Shown in pieces: positions 1 to 6,220 of a DNA stretch of 8,906 nucleotides. Position numbers and translations under genes: made by a program. Position 1 is the first letter of the stretch; the number at the start of each line of letters is the position of its first letter. Location: positions 1-8,906 of the forward strand of contig JALOPA010000036.1 in NCBI GenBank assembly GCA_025454125.1, written 5' to 3'. This stretch comes from Thermodesulfobacteriota bacterium (GTDB taxonomy: Bacteria > Desulfobacterota > DSM-4660 > Desulfatiglandales > HGW-15). The notes beneath the pieces were generated by a model. It ran no database searches and was not told the origin of the DNA. It saw only the letters and a program-made list of their open reading frames with translations.

Positions 1-432
1 GAAGAAACAGCTGAATCTTTTATAGAAATAGAAGGTCGCAAGTGGTACCGGACAGCGGATGTCATGTCCATGGACGATGAGGGAAACATCTATTTTGTGG
101 ACCGCACCGTGGACACGATCAAGCACAAGGGCTACAGAGTGTCTGCTTCCGAGATCGAAGCCGTGCTTCAGGAGCACCCGGCGGTTGTGGGCGCCTGTGT
201 GGTCGGGGTGCCGGACGAAAAGGTCGGTGAGCGAATCAAGGCTTACGTGGTTCTCAAGGAAGATATCAAGGGCATCACCGGATATGACCTGATCAAGTGG
301 TGCCGCAAAAATCTTGTGGCCTACAAAATCCCCCAGTACATCGAGTTCAGGGACATGCTCCCCAAATCAAAGGTGGGAAAACTCCTGCGCCGCGAAATCC
401 GTGACGAAGAAAAACGAAGAGCGGAAGGGTAA
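1..432 (+). CDS. Acyl-CoA synthetase (AMP-forming), C-terminal part; 5' end outside window
   Basis: This is the last 143 residues of an ANL-superfamily adenylate-forming enzyme, which activates a carboxylic acid to an acyl-adenylate and then to an acyl-CoA in the cytoplasm. The frame is open from base 1, so the N-terminal AMP-binding core lies upstream of the window. Visible motifs, numbered from the first codon: WYRTADV (15-21), whose Asp20 matches the ribose-binding Asp of the TGD motif; Arg35 and the hinge near Asp38; GYRVSASEIE (44-53), the A8 motif; and PKSKVGKLLRRE near the end, where Lys127 matches the catalytic A10 lysine. The C-terminal lid domain therefore looks complete and functional. 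Substrate class (acetate, medium or long chain, aromatic) cannot be read from this part. The next gene is on the opposite strand, so this gene ends its transcription unit here. Confidence 0.93.
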   Translation, partial: EETAESFIEIEGRKWYRTADVMSMDDEGNIYFVDRTVDTIKHKGYRVSASEIEAVLQEHPAVVGACVVGVPDEKVGERIKAYVVLKEDIKGITGYDLIKWCRKNLVAYKIPQYIEFRDMLPKSKVGKLLRREIRDEEKRRAEG

Positions 433-467
433 CGAAACCGGAGTAATGAAGTGCTGGAGTGACCGCC

Positions 468-483
468 GTCGGCAGAAGCCGAC
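468..483 (+). other. Perfect GC-rich hairpin downstream of acyl-CoA synthetase
   Basis: GTCGGC (468-473) and GCCGAC (478-483) form a perfect 6-bp stem around an AGAA loop, 36 bases after the stop codon. No T-run follows, so it is not a canonical intrinsic terminator. It could be a Rho-associated or RNA-stabilising 3' structure. Confidence 0.35.
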
Positions 484-490
484 AGCCTGA

Positions 491-524
491 GGGACAAAGG
501 GACAGAGAGGCAAAGGCACAAAGC
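491..524 (+). repeat. Purine-rich imperfect short tandem repeat
   Basis: This stretch is a degenerate run of 7-9 base units related to GGGACAAAG and GGCACAAAG, with almost no T. It lies between the two convergent genes and has no coding support. It looks like slipped-strand low-complexity sequence rather than a regulatory site. Confidence 0.45.
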
Positions 525-584
525 CAATTCAGTACCCCCTTTTGCTGTCCGCTGATACGCCCCGTTCAGTCGGCTTTGTTTTTC
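518..584. terminator. Possible terminator or long-range stem between convergent genes
   Basis: ACAAAGCC (518-525) and GGCTTTGT (572-579) are perfect 8-bp inverted copies separated by 46 bases, and the right arm runs into a T-stretch (579-583). On the + strand this has the order stem then T-run expected for stopping acyl-CoA synthetase transcripts. The loop is much longer than in normal intrinsic terminators, so the call is weak. The right arm overlaps the last codons of the candidate selenoprotein frame on the other strand. Confidence 0.3.
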
Positions 585-751
585 TGAATGGTTTCGATTT
601 TGTTCTGATTGCCCACCTGGCAAGCATCCCTCAGTCAGGTGGAAACTCCGAGCTTGGGCAGAATGTAGGCCTGAAGCGCCACCCACACGACAACAAAGAG
701 CACGAGCCACAAAATTCCCATATTTTTCCCCTTGGTGGATTCTTTTTCCAT
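566..751 (-). CDS. Small single-helix membrane protein, candidate selenoprotein (in-frame TGA at codon 39)
   Basis: The ATG at 751 opens a 38-codon frame: a Lys/Glu-rich head (MEKESTKGK), one hydrophobic helix (about residues 11-31, with ILWLVLFVVVWVALQAYIL), then LPKLGVST and a TGA at 637-635. After the TGA the same frame runs on for 22 sense codons, beginning LRDACQVGNQNK and ending IETIQKNKAD, to a TGA at 568-566. A hairpin resembling a bacterial SECIS lies right after the first TGA. Read through as selenocysteine, the product is 61 residues with a U-x4-C motif just after the membrane helix. Read as a stop, it is a 38-residue membrane protein. The start has only a weak GAG about 8 bases upstream. 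It lies 45 bases after the FmdB-like gene and is probably co-transcribed with it. I do not recognise the family and assign no function. That a small protein is made here seems likely; selenocysteine is inference. Confidence 0.6.
607..628 (-). promoter_or_regulatory. SECIS-like stem-loop after in-frame TGA
   Basis: On the minus strand, UUGCC (623-619) pairs with GGCAA (613-609) around the loop AGGUG (618-614). GAU (628-626) can pair with AUC (609-607) if the stem shifts by one. The loop begins 16 bases after the TGA and has G at its second and third positions. As I recall the published bacterial SECIS model, it asks for an apical loop about 16-37 bases after UGA with a G in its first two positions, so this fits at the lower limit. 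A competing 7-bp stem, CCACCTG/CAGGTGG (642-636 with 619-613), includes the TGA itself. Confidence 0.45.
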
Positions 752-796
752 AAATAATCTCGATCGCCGAGCAGCTCACGGCTGCCTTCAGTGTCC

Positions 797-1012
797 TCAG
801 GAAAACCCGCCGTGGGAGGCGCAGGAGTGTGAACTTGCGCTTGCCCCCTCACTCGATCCCGAAGAGGAGCTGCACGAAAAGGAGGACATCAGTTTGCACG
901 TATCGTTTTCCCCGCACGTGGGACACACGGCAATGTCTTCAGGATCAGAGGGGAACATGAGCTGCTCAAAAATGTTTCCGCATTTCCTGCACTGAAATTC
1001 GTAAATCGGCAT
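797..1012 (-). CDS. FmdB-family zinc-ribbon protein
   Basis: A 71-residue protein with the FmdB/CxxC_CxxC_SSSS hallmark: it opens MPIYEFQCRKCG and has paired cysteines C8-x2-C11 and C30-x2-C33, which should bind one zinc ion. The family's usual Lys-Leu-(Met/Ile)-Ser-Ser segment follows at about 40-44, then a low-complexity tail rich in Ser, Cys, Gly and His ending GGFS. The start is well supported by AGGAGGG a few bases upstream of ATG 1012. The family is widespread and named after a regulator of formamidase in Methylophilus, but its general role is not settled; it may act as a small transcription or redox-linked regulator. The gene has its own predicted promoter and probably co-transcribes the small membrane protein downstream. 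Confidence 0.9.
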   Translation of the reverse strand: MPIYEFQCRKCGNIFEQLMFPSDPEDIAVCPTCGENDTCKLMSSFSCSSSSGSSEGASASSHSCASHGGFS

Positions 1013-1044
1013 CCGTATCCCTCCTGGTCACAAACTTGAAAAAC

Positions 1045-1072
1045 AATATAGTGTTTGAGGGAGAGAAATCAA
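1045..1072 (-). promoter_or_regulatory. Predicted sigma-70 promoter for the fmdB-like gene
   Basis: On the minus strand, TTGATT (1072-1067) and TATATT (1050-1045) are separated by 16 bases, in an AT-rich patch that stands out from the GC-rich surroundings. The start site would fall near 1038, leaving about 25 bases of leader that contain the AGGAGGG ribosome site. Confidence 0.4.
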
Positions 1073-1122
1073 GGCAATCAAATCAAGGCTCCAACCGCGG
1101 GGCGTGAAAGAGCTGTTTTCTG

Positions 1123-1206
1123 TCATTCCGGTGCAAACCGGAATCCAGGGTGTTTCACCGGAGTCCCCTGAAATGGAACTGGACTCCGGCTTCCGCCGGA
1201 GTGACG
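1123..1206. repeat. Composite inverted-repeat element (REP/dRS3-like, non-coding)
   Basis: Two perfect 8-bp hairpins sit at the ends: ATTCCGGT-GCAA-ACCGGAAT (1125-1144) and ACTCCGGC-TTCC-GCCGGAGT (1183-1202). CCGGAGTCC (1158-1166) is also a perfect inverted copy of GGACTCCGG (1181-1189), giving an alternative fold. The outer ends GTCATTCCGG and CCGGAGTGAC are inverted copies with one mismatch, so the whole unit is a dyad. This matches the look of dispersed extragenic repeats often mistranslated as peptides with a CTGMTE-type string. It lies between the end of the TRAP operon and the fmdB-like gene and may act as a processing or termination structure for the dctM transcript. Confidence 0.7.
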
Positions 1207-1255
1207 GCTCCGTCAAGAGGTGTTTCGACTGCGGAGGGCGATCTGCGGAACCGGA

Positions 1256-2530
1256 CTAGGATCCGATCAACCTTAAGAGACAAAGGCTCAGGGCGGGCCA
1301 GTAGGTAATCACGGCGAGCGTGAGAAGCAGCACGATCAGGAAGGGCACGGCGGCCCGGTAGAGATCCACAATAGGCCGCTCGAAACGGGTGCTCGCGATG
1401 AAGAGGTTCAGCCCGATGGGGGGCGTGTTGTAGCCGATCCCGAGGTTGGCCAGGAAGATCACCCCCAGGTGCACGGGGTCCACCTGGAATTTTTCGGCGA
1501 GAGGGATGATCAGAGGCACCACCACCAGGATGGCGCTGAAGATATCCATCATGCAGCCCACGAGGAGCAGAAACAGGTTCAGGACCAGGAGAAAGGCGAT
1601 CCTGCTCTCGATCATTCCTTTCATGAATTCGAAAATCCTCATGGGCACAAAAGCATCGACCAGGTAGTTCGTGAAACCCAGCGCAGCCCCGAGCACGATC
1701 ATGATCCCCCCCACCATTTTCATGCTCGCCAGCATGATCCCGGGAACGTCCTTGAAAAGCCGCAGTTCTCTGAAGACCGCGGTCTTGAGAACCAGCACAT
1801 AGACCACGGTCAGGGCCGCCGCTTCCGTCGCCGTGCAGAAGCCCGAATAGATGCCCGCCAGAATCAGAAAGGGGATCGGAAACTCCCAGGCTGCCCCTTT
1901 GAGGGCGAGCAGGAATTCGCCGGCCGAGAAAGGCGGGGTATCCAGTTTCCATTTTCTCCCCATGACGACGGAATAGAGACACAAAGACCCGACAATCACG
2001 ACTCCGGGAAGAAGGCCGGCCATGAACAGCTTCTCGATGCTCACGCCGGAAACAAAGCCGTAGAGGATGATGGGGAGGCTGGGCGGAAAGAGAAGGCCCA
2101 GGCTTCCTGAAGAAGTGACCAGACCCAGGGAAAAGGAGTCTTTGTATTTCTCGGCGATCAGCGCAGGAAGAAGGAGTCCGCCCAGGGCGATGATGGTGAC
2201 TCCGGTTGCACCGGTGATGGCGGTGAAGAAGGAGCTGGAGACCAAGGCCACGACCCCCAGTCCTCCGGGGAGCCAACCGAAAAGGCTTCTCGAAAACCGC
2301 ACCAGACGGGTGGACGTGTGGCCTTCGCTCAGAAGATATCCTGCAAAGGTGAAAAGAGGAACGGCGAGGAGCACGGGCGCATTGGCGAGCCGGAAGATCT
2401 CTATGGCAATGGCCGAGAAATCCACGCCGCTCGCGTGGAGCCCCAGCATGGCAGCGGCCATGATGCCCGCGAAGATCGGGAGGCCGGAAAGGGAGAGAAA
2501 AACCAGAAGGAGAATGAGCGCAACGGTCAT
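1256..2530 (-). CDS. dctM: TRAP transporter large permease (DctM type)
   Basis: A 424-residue integral inner-membrane protein of the DctM family, the main ion-coupled transport subunit of TRAP systems. It is strongly hydrophobic along its length (about 12 helices expected). Family landmarks include the segment ITGATGVTIIALGG near residues 103-120, LLFPPSLPIILYGF shortly after, and NTPPIGLNLF near the C-terminus. I chose ATG 2530 because it gives the normal N-terminus (MTVALILLLVF), the typical length, and a GGAGG about 8 bases upstream; the frame is open to 2767, but that extension overlaps dctQ and reads as non-membrane sequence. The start overlaps the dctQ stop as ATGA, implying translational coupling. 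It is the last gene of the operon. Confidence 0.95.
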   Translation of the reverse strand: MTVALILLLVFLSLSGLPIFAGIMAAAMLGLHASGVDFSAIAIEIFRLANAPVLLAVPLFTFAGYLLSEGHTSTRLVRFSRSLFGWLPGGLGVVALVSSSFFTAITGATGVTIIALGGLLLPALIAEKYKDSFSLGLVTSSGSLGLLFPPSLPIILYGFVSGVSIEKLFMAGLLPGVVIVGSLCLYSVVMGRKWKLDTPPFSAGEFLLALKGAAWEFPIPFLILAGIYSGFCTATEAAALTVVYVLVLKTAVFRELRLFKDVPGIMLASMKMVGGIMIVLGAALGFTNYLVDAFVPMRIFEFMKGMIESRIAFLLVLNLFLLLVGCMMDIFSAILVVVPLIIPLAEKFQVDPVHLGVIFLANLGIGYNTPPIGLNLFIASTRFERPIVDLYRAAVPFLIVLLLTLAVITYWPALSLCLLRLIGS

Positions 2531-3054
2531 GAAGCGGTCCTCCCCAACATTTCGAGGACGGTGGAGAGCGCTCTCAGCGCGAAACGAAAACAGATCAGCA
2601 GAAATCCCGCGGGCAGAATCAGCTGGCCGATCCAGTTGGGAAGCTGCAGGAAGAGCACCCCGCCGAAGCTCATCTCCGTCTGGACATAGAACAGGGACGC
2701 CTTGAACATCAGAGCCGTCACCACGGCGCCGGCAAGCGACAGCAGGACGTCGAGCGACGGCCGCCACCCTTTGGGAATGACCTGGGCGAGGAGATCGATC
2801 TTGATGTGCTTGTTCTCGCCGGTGACCAGCGAGGCGCCCAGGAAAGTCACCCAGAGCACCAGAAGCCGCACAAAAGGTTCAGCCCAGTCGATGTGTCCCA
2901 TGAGGTCGTTGGCCCACCCGAGGTGAGCGTAAATGAAAAGACTTCTCAGGATGACCTGGAGAAAGATGAGGAAGACCATGAGGGTCAGGAAGAGGATGAG
3001 AAGCCATCCCTCAAGGCGAGCGATGGCCGTATCGATTCGGCCGAGGATTTTCAT
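2527..3054 (-). CDS. dctQ: TRAP transporter small permease (DctQ type)
   Basis: A 175-residue membrane protein with four predicted helices (about residues 17-39, 62-80, 100-120 and 140-163), the standard DctQ topology. The family signature is visible in the second helix and the loop after it: W-x-T-F-L-G-A, then ENKHIKID with the conserved His and Asp. It forms the membrane complex with DctM and helps dock the binding protein. Its ATG overlaps the dctP stop by one base (TGATG), and its own TGA overlaps the dctM ATG, so the three transport genes are translationally coupled. Confidence 0.95.
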   Translation of the reverse strand: MKILGRIDTAIARLEGWLLILFLTLMVFLIFLQVILRSLFIYAHLGWANDLMGHIDWAEPFVRLLVLWVTFLGASLVTGENKHIKIDLLAQVIPKGWRPSLDVLLSLAGAVVTALMFKASLFYVQTEMSFGGVLFLQLPNWIGQLILPAGFLLICFRFALRALSTVLEMLGRTAS

Positions 3055-4055
3055 CAGCGGTTCTTTTTCAGGAGGTCATACACCTTGTCCAGCACATCTT
3101 TGGAGTAGAGCTTGCCCGTCAAAGCCTGGGCGACCTGATCGTGAACCTTGTAAAACTCCCTCAGGTCGGCATCCAGAGGCATGGGCAGAATCCTGATCCC
3201 TCCCTTTTCGAGGATAGCGACGGACTCCTCTGTTTGCTTCCTGAGCTCGATCGTCAGACGTTGCATGGAGCTGCGGAACTCGTCCTTGATGATTTTGAAA
3301 TGCTCCGCCGGGATTTTCTGGGCAAAATTCTTTGAAATGAGCACCGCACCCGTGGAATGGGCGAGAGGGAGTGTGGTCATGGTCTTGACATAGAGGCTCC
3401 ACTGCAGGGCGATGGCGCCCAGAGGCGGCGCATAGACGGTGTCGATCATGCCCGTATTCAGGGCGGTCGTCACATCGGTGATGGCCAGGGGAATGGGGTT
3501 GGTGCCCATGGCGGAGAAGGTTTCTTTGGCGATCGGATCGCCTGTCCACGTCCACACCTTGAGCTTGGCCAGGTCAGCTACTTTGCCGATGGGCTGCTGG
3601 GAAAAAAGGTGGACGTTCCCCACTTCGGCCCAGGACAGGAGTTCGAAGTCCTTCTGCCGGAACTGTTCTGCGAAGAATCCCTCCAGCTCCTTGTGAACCA
3701 GGTCGACTTCCTTGTCGCTCCTGAAGAGGAAGGGCAGGTCGAGCACCCTCACGGAAGGAAGAATCTGCCCAAAACCCACGCCGGAGAAGGCAGCAGACTG
3801 GAGCTGTCCGATCCGGATTTTTCTGAGCGCGTCCAGCTCATCGCCGGCCACACCGCCGGCATACACGCGGAAAGCGATCTGGCCCTGTGTTTTTTCCCTG
3901 ATCGTCTTCTCCAGTTCCTTCATCGTGTTCATCCACGTGGAGCCTTCCGGCGCGACCGTGGCAAACTTGATGGTGAGAGGCTCCGCGGCAAGACACAGCC
4001 CGGGCAGGCCCAACATGAGGAAACAGAAAACCACGATAGGCATTCGCTTTGTCAA
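3054..4055 (-). CDS. dctP: TRAP transporter periplasmic solute-binding protein (DctP family, TatP-like)
   Basis: A 333-residue secreted protein. It has a signal peptide (basic MTKR, hydrophobic 7-20, likely cut near CLAA|E at 24) and then the DctP fold opening LTIKFATVAPEGS. Other family features are the DELDALRKIRIGQLQ segment, LPFLFRSDKEVD, and a region near 185-206 (NPIPLAITDVTTALNTGMID) that matches the NP-P----E---AL--G-ID pattern, with Asp where Glu is usual. The usual GLK-x-R motif, whose Arg binds the ligand carboxylate, reads KLKVWTWTGDP (164-174), with Trp168 in place of Arg. This and the adjacent tatT gene suggest a TatP-type protein. The chosen start is TTG 4055, with AGGAGG five bases upstream; ATG 4043 is the alternative, giving 329 residues. 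The TatT stop codon overlaps this ribosome site. Confidence 0.93.
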   Translation of the reverse strand: MTKRMPIVVFCFLMLGLPGLCLAAEPLTIKFATVAPEGSTWMNTMKELEKTIREKTQGQIAFRVYAGGVAGDELDALRKIRIGQLQSAAFSGVGFGQILPSVRVLDLPFLFRSDKEVDLVHKELEGFFAEQFRQKDFELLSWAEVGNVHLFSQQPIGKVADLAKLKVWTWTGDPIAKETFSAMGTNPIPLAITDVTTALNTGMIDTVYAPPLGAIALQWSLYVKTMTTLPLAHSTGAVLISKNFAQKIPAEHFKIIKDEFRSSMQRLTIELRKQTEESVAILEKGGIRILPMPLDADLREFYKVHDQVAQALTGKLYSKDVLDKVYDLLKKNR

Positions 4056-4064
4056 AGCCTCCTC

Positions 4065-4931
4065 CTACAAGAACAGGTCGTCAGCCTGTTTGGCCAGTTC
4101 CTGGGCCCGACGCTGCATGACCCGATTGATCAGACACACCTCTTTGAGCCGGCCGGGATTCCCCTGGATCACTTCGGCCAGGGTGCGCTCAAATAACTCC
4201 TTGTCCTGAACCCTCACGGCATAATACCTGGCAAAGTAAACCTGGGCCAAAAAGAAATCGCTGTGGCTGTCTCGCATGGCCTGCTCAAAATGAAGCCTGG
4301 CCCTTTCAGGACTCCCTCCCAGCAGGGGAGGCCTGGCGGCAAGGCTCGCTCCCATCAGAATGTGAGGGGCGCTGTAGAAGAAGCGTTCGTTCAGATCGAG
4401 GATCCTCTTGAGACAGGCTTCAGAGCCGCTCAATTGCGCCAGGGCGCTCGGTTTGTCCAGGTTCAGATTGATCCACGCGTTCCAGGACAGGGTGGTCCAG
4501 AACAGGGCCTCGAGATCCGGTTGTTCCATGGTCTGGAGGGCCGCCCTCAGGCGCTCAGGGCCGGCCTCCCTGTGGCGCAGGGGGATCCCCTTGTCGCCCA
4601 GGGCCCTGATCCCATAGTCCAGGGCGCGGAGATACAAAGCGGAAGCTCGCTCCGAATCCTCCGGCTCGACGAACAGGAGCGCATATCCGGAGAATCCCAT
4701 GGACAGGGTGGTCAGGATTTTCCTGTTTTCTGGGTCGTTCTTGAGGAGCCCCTCCAGAAGCTTGAGGTTCGGCGGAATCGAGGCTTTGGCCAGTTCCGGG
4801 TCGCATTCCTCAAAGAGCGTGGCGGCAAGGTTCGGGAACAGGGAAGGGGAGGCTCTGAGGGCGACCTGCATGCACCCAGAGAGCGGCACGACAAGGCAGG
4901 GGATGAACACAAGCCAAAACGCTCTTTTCAT
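4065..4931 (-). CDS. tatT: TRAP-associated TPR lipoprotein, T component (TatT family)
   Basis: A 288-residue lipoprotein: a signal sequence ending in the lipobox L17-S18-G19-C20, followed by a wholly helical protein of TPR type. The segment C-DPELAKASIPPNLKLLEG, then NPE-like turns and GFSGYALLFVE, and later LLGGSPERARLHFEQA, match what I know of the TatT family, whose founder is Treponema pallidum Tp0956. In that system trimeric TatT binds the TRAP substrate-binding protein in the periplasm, and a role with hydrophobic ligands was proposed. Met at +2 after the lipid Cys favours outer-membrane sorting by the E. coli rule. The ATG at 4931 begins the signal peptide; the frame is open to 5018 but those codons overlap the upstream gene. 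It lies 7 bases after that gene and 9 bases before dctP. Confidence 0.9.
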   Translation of the reverse strand: MKRAFWLVFIPCLVVPLSGCMQVALRASPSLFPNLAATLFEECDPELAKASIPPNLKLLEGLLKNDPENRKILTTLSMGFSGYALLFVEPEDSERASALYLRALDYGIRALGDKGIPLRHREAGPERLRAALQTMEQPDLEALFWTTLSWNAWINLNLDKPSALAQLSGSEACLKRILDLNERFFYSAPHILMGASLAARPPLLGGSPERARLHFEQAMRDSHSDFFLAQVYFARYYAVRVQDKELFERTLAEVIQGNPGRLKEVCLINRVMQRRAQELAKQADDLFL

Positions 4932-4938
4932 GGCGGAT

Positions 4939-6159
4939 CTAGTACCCAAGGAAAGGATCTCCTTTCTTTGGAGCGGCGTCAATGCATTTTTGCGCCAGGA
5001 ATTGAGCGCCCGCACCATTGTCCATCTTGAGCACCTGCTGATAGTATCCCAGGGCCGTGTCTCTCTTTCCTTCCAGATCGTAACTCATTCCTTTCTTGAG
5101 AATGGGAAAGGCGATCATGTCCGGATCCAGGACGGGATCGGCTTTTGAAAGGATCGCGTCGAGTTTGCTTCTGGCCTGCTCGGTTTCTCCCCGAAAAAGA
5201 TGGTACGTCGCCTCCAGATAGAGCGCCTGATTATGCCAGATGATGAAATCGGGCTTCCCTGTCCTCTTCAGGCTCTCCCTTCGAAGCAGGTCCACCATGT
5301 CCCGGTACTTGGAGTCCTGGCCCAGCCGGATATAGATGAACCCCTCAAAAAAGGGGTAGCGCATGTTCTTCGTGAATGTCGTCCTCAGGTACTGAACAAG
5401 GGGCAGGGCTTTGGCATAGTCCTCTTCGAGATAGAGATAAATGTGAACCAGCATGCTTTTGGCTTCGAGCCTCGAATAAATCGCCTGGCTCGCGGCCTCG
5501 TGAAGCTTTCGCAGCCCCTCGTCTTTGTTCCCCTTGTGTAGGAATAGGTAGGTGAGCAGCTTCAGGACGCCGGAGAGTTTCGCCGTGTAGTAGTCGTAGA
5601 TGCCCAGCCCCAGCAGGACGTCCTTGTTGTCCGGATCGAGCCTCTGGCAGGTTTTCAAAGCCTCAATAGCGTCGTAAGCGAGATTGTAGGAAGAAAACCA
5701 GTTCTGGCGCATGAGTTCGAACCGGCCCTTGAACCCTAGAGCGCCTCCCAGGTAAAAGTAGGCCCGGCTGTCCTTGTCATTTTTTTCGATTCTTTTTCTA
5801 GCCACAAGGATCGTCTGGTCGATCCTCGCCACATACTCCTCCAGGTTCTGGGCGGTCCAGAAGCCAACCGAGAGCCGGGACCAGATCACCATGGCCCTGT
5901 AGAAATGGCCGGCGGGGTGGTCCGGTCTTTCCGAGACAATTTTGGAAAAAATTTTCTCCGCCTCTTCGAATTCGAGATCGTAGAGATGGTTAATGCCGGT
6001 GATGATGTCAAGATTGGGCCGACCCCTCTGGAATTTCACGGATTCCATCTCTTGCGCGTGCAGGAGGTCGGGGAGAAAGCACAAGGCAACAGCGAGAAAG
6101 ATTTGGAGAAATGGCTGTTTTCGAGTGCAGGTAGCGCAGTTCACCGTCGATTCACTCAA
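4939..6159 (-). CDS. Secreted tetratricopeptide-repeat protein, first gene of TRAP operon
   Basis: A 406-residue protein with an N-terminal signal peptide (hydrophobic core about 18-30, likely cut after A35 in LLHA|Q) and helical repeats. The clearest TPR is about residues 53-87 (DLEFEEAEKIFSKIVSERPD), with others near 185-205 and 365-390 (EGKRDTALGYYQQVLKMD). No lipobox is visible, so it should be soluble and periplasmic. It precedes tatT by 7 bases and is in the same operon, so it may be an accessory to the transporter, perhaps a second TPR partner of the binding protein; that is inference. The start is uncertain: TTG 6159 is preceded directly by an in-frame TGA, GTG 6144 is an alternative, and neither has a strong ribosome site. 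I do not recognise a named family. Confidence 0.87.
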   Translation of the reverse strand: MSESTVNCATCTRKQPFLQIFLAVALCFLPDLLHAQEMESVKFQRGRPNLDIITGINHLYDLEFEEAEKIFSKIVSERPDHPAGHFYRAMVIWSRLSVGFWTAQNLEEYVARIDQTILVARKRIEKNDKDSRAYFYLGGALGFKGRFELMRQNWFSSYNLAYDAIEALKTCQRLDPDNKDVLLGLGIYDYYTAKLSGVLKLLTYLFLHKGNKDEGLRKLHEAASQAIYSRLEAKSMLVHIYLYLEEDYAKALPLVQYLRTTFTKNMRYPFFEGFIYIRLGQDSKYRDMVDLLRRESLKRTGKPDFIIWHNQALYLEATYHLFRGETEQARSKLDAILSKADPVLDPDMIAFPILKKGMSYDLEGKRDTALGYYQQVLKMDNGAGAQFLAQKCIDAAPKKGDPFLGY

Positions 6160-6198
6160 TCAAGATGGCGCTAGAACCGGTGGCGGAAGACAGGCCGT

Positions 6199-6213
6199 AT
6201 TCTGCGTCAGAAT
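6199..6213. promoter_or_regulatory. Perfect dyad at predicted operon start site (candidate operator)
   Basis: ATTCTG-CGT-CAGAAT is a perfect 6-bp inverted repeat with a 3-base spacer. It begins about at +1 of the predicted minus-strand promoter, where a repressor would block transcription of the TRAP operon. No regulator gene is in the window, so the binding protein is unknown. Confidence 0.35.
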
Positions 6214-6220
6214 TTGTGCC

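Noticed and set aside
529..627. 32-codon minus-strand frame starting just after the TGA of the small membrane protein
   Set aside because: Its GAGGG abuts the ATG with no spacing, the product is Lys/Arg/Thr-rich without features, and it competes with the in-frame 22-codon extension.
321..779. Long minus-strand open frame across the acyl-CoA synthetase end and intergenic region
   Set aside because: It overlaps the well-supported acyl-CoA synthetase and the small membrane-protein frame, crosses the purine repeat, and shows no protein-like pattern.
788..799. Possible selenocysteine read-through at the fmdB-like stop (TGA-GGA-CAC-TGA)
   Set aside because: Only two codons follow before another stop, and the protein already ends with a normal family tail.
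1028..1216. 62-codon minus-strand frame between dctM and the fmdB-like gene
   Set aside because: Its peptide is the typical mistranslation of the inverted-repeat element (RRKPES, CTGMTE strings) with no ribosome site.
1469..2110. 213-codon plus-strand frame opposite dctM
   Set aside because: Antisense shadow of a GC-rich gene, with His/Gln/Asp-rich composition and no recognisable domain.
1155..2276. 373-codon minus-strand frame inside dctM
   Set aside because: An out-of-frame shadow rich in Arg, His, Gly and Pro; dctM in the other frame has clear family motifs.
2531..2767. N-terminal extension of dctM to an upstream ATG at 2767
   Set aside because: It overlaps dctQ, has no membrane character, and ATG 2530 has a good ribosome site and the normal DctM N-terminus.
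4932..5018. N-terminal extension of tatT to 5018
   Set aside because: It would place 29 polar residues before a textbook lipoprotein signal peptide and overlap the upstream TPR gene.
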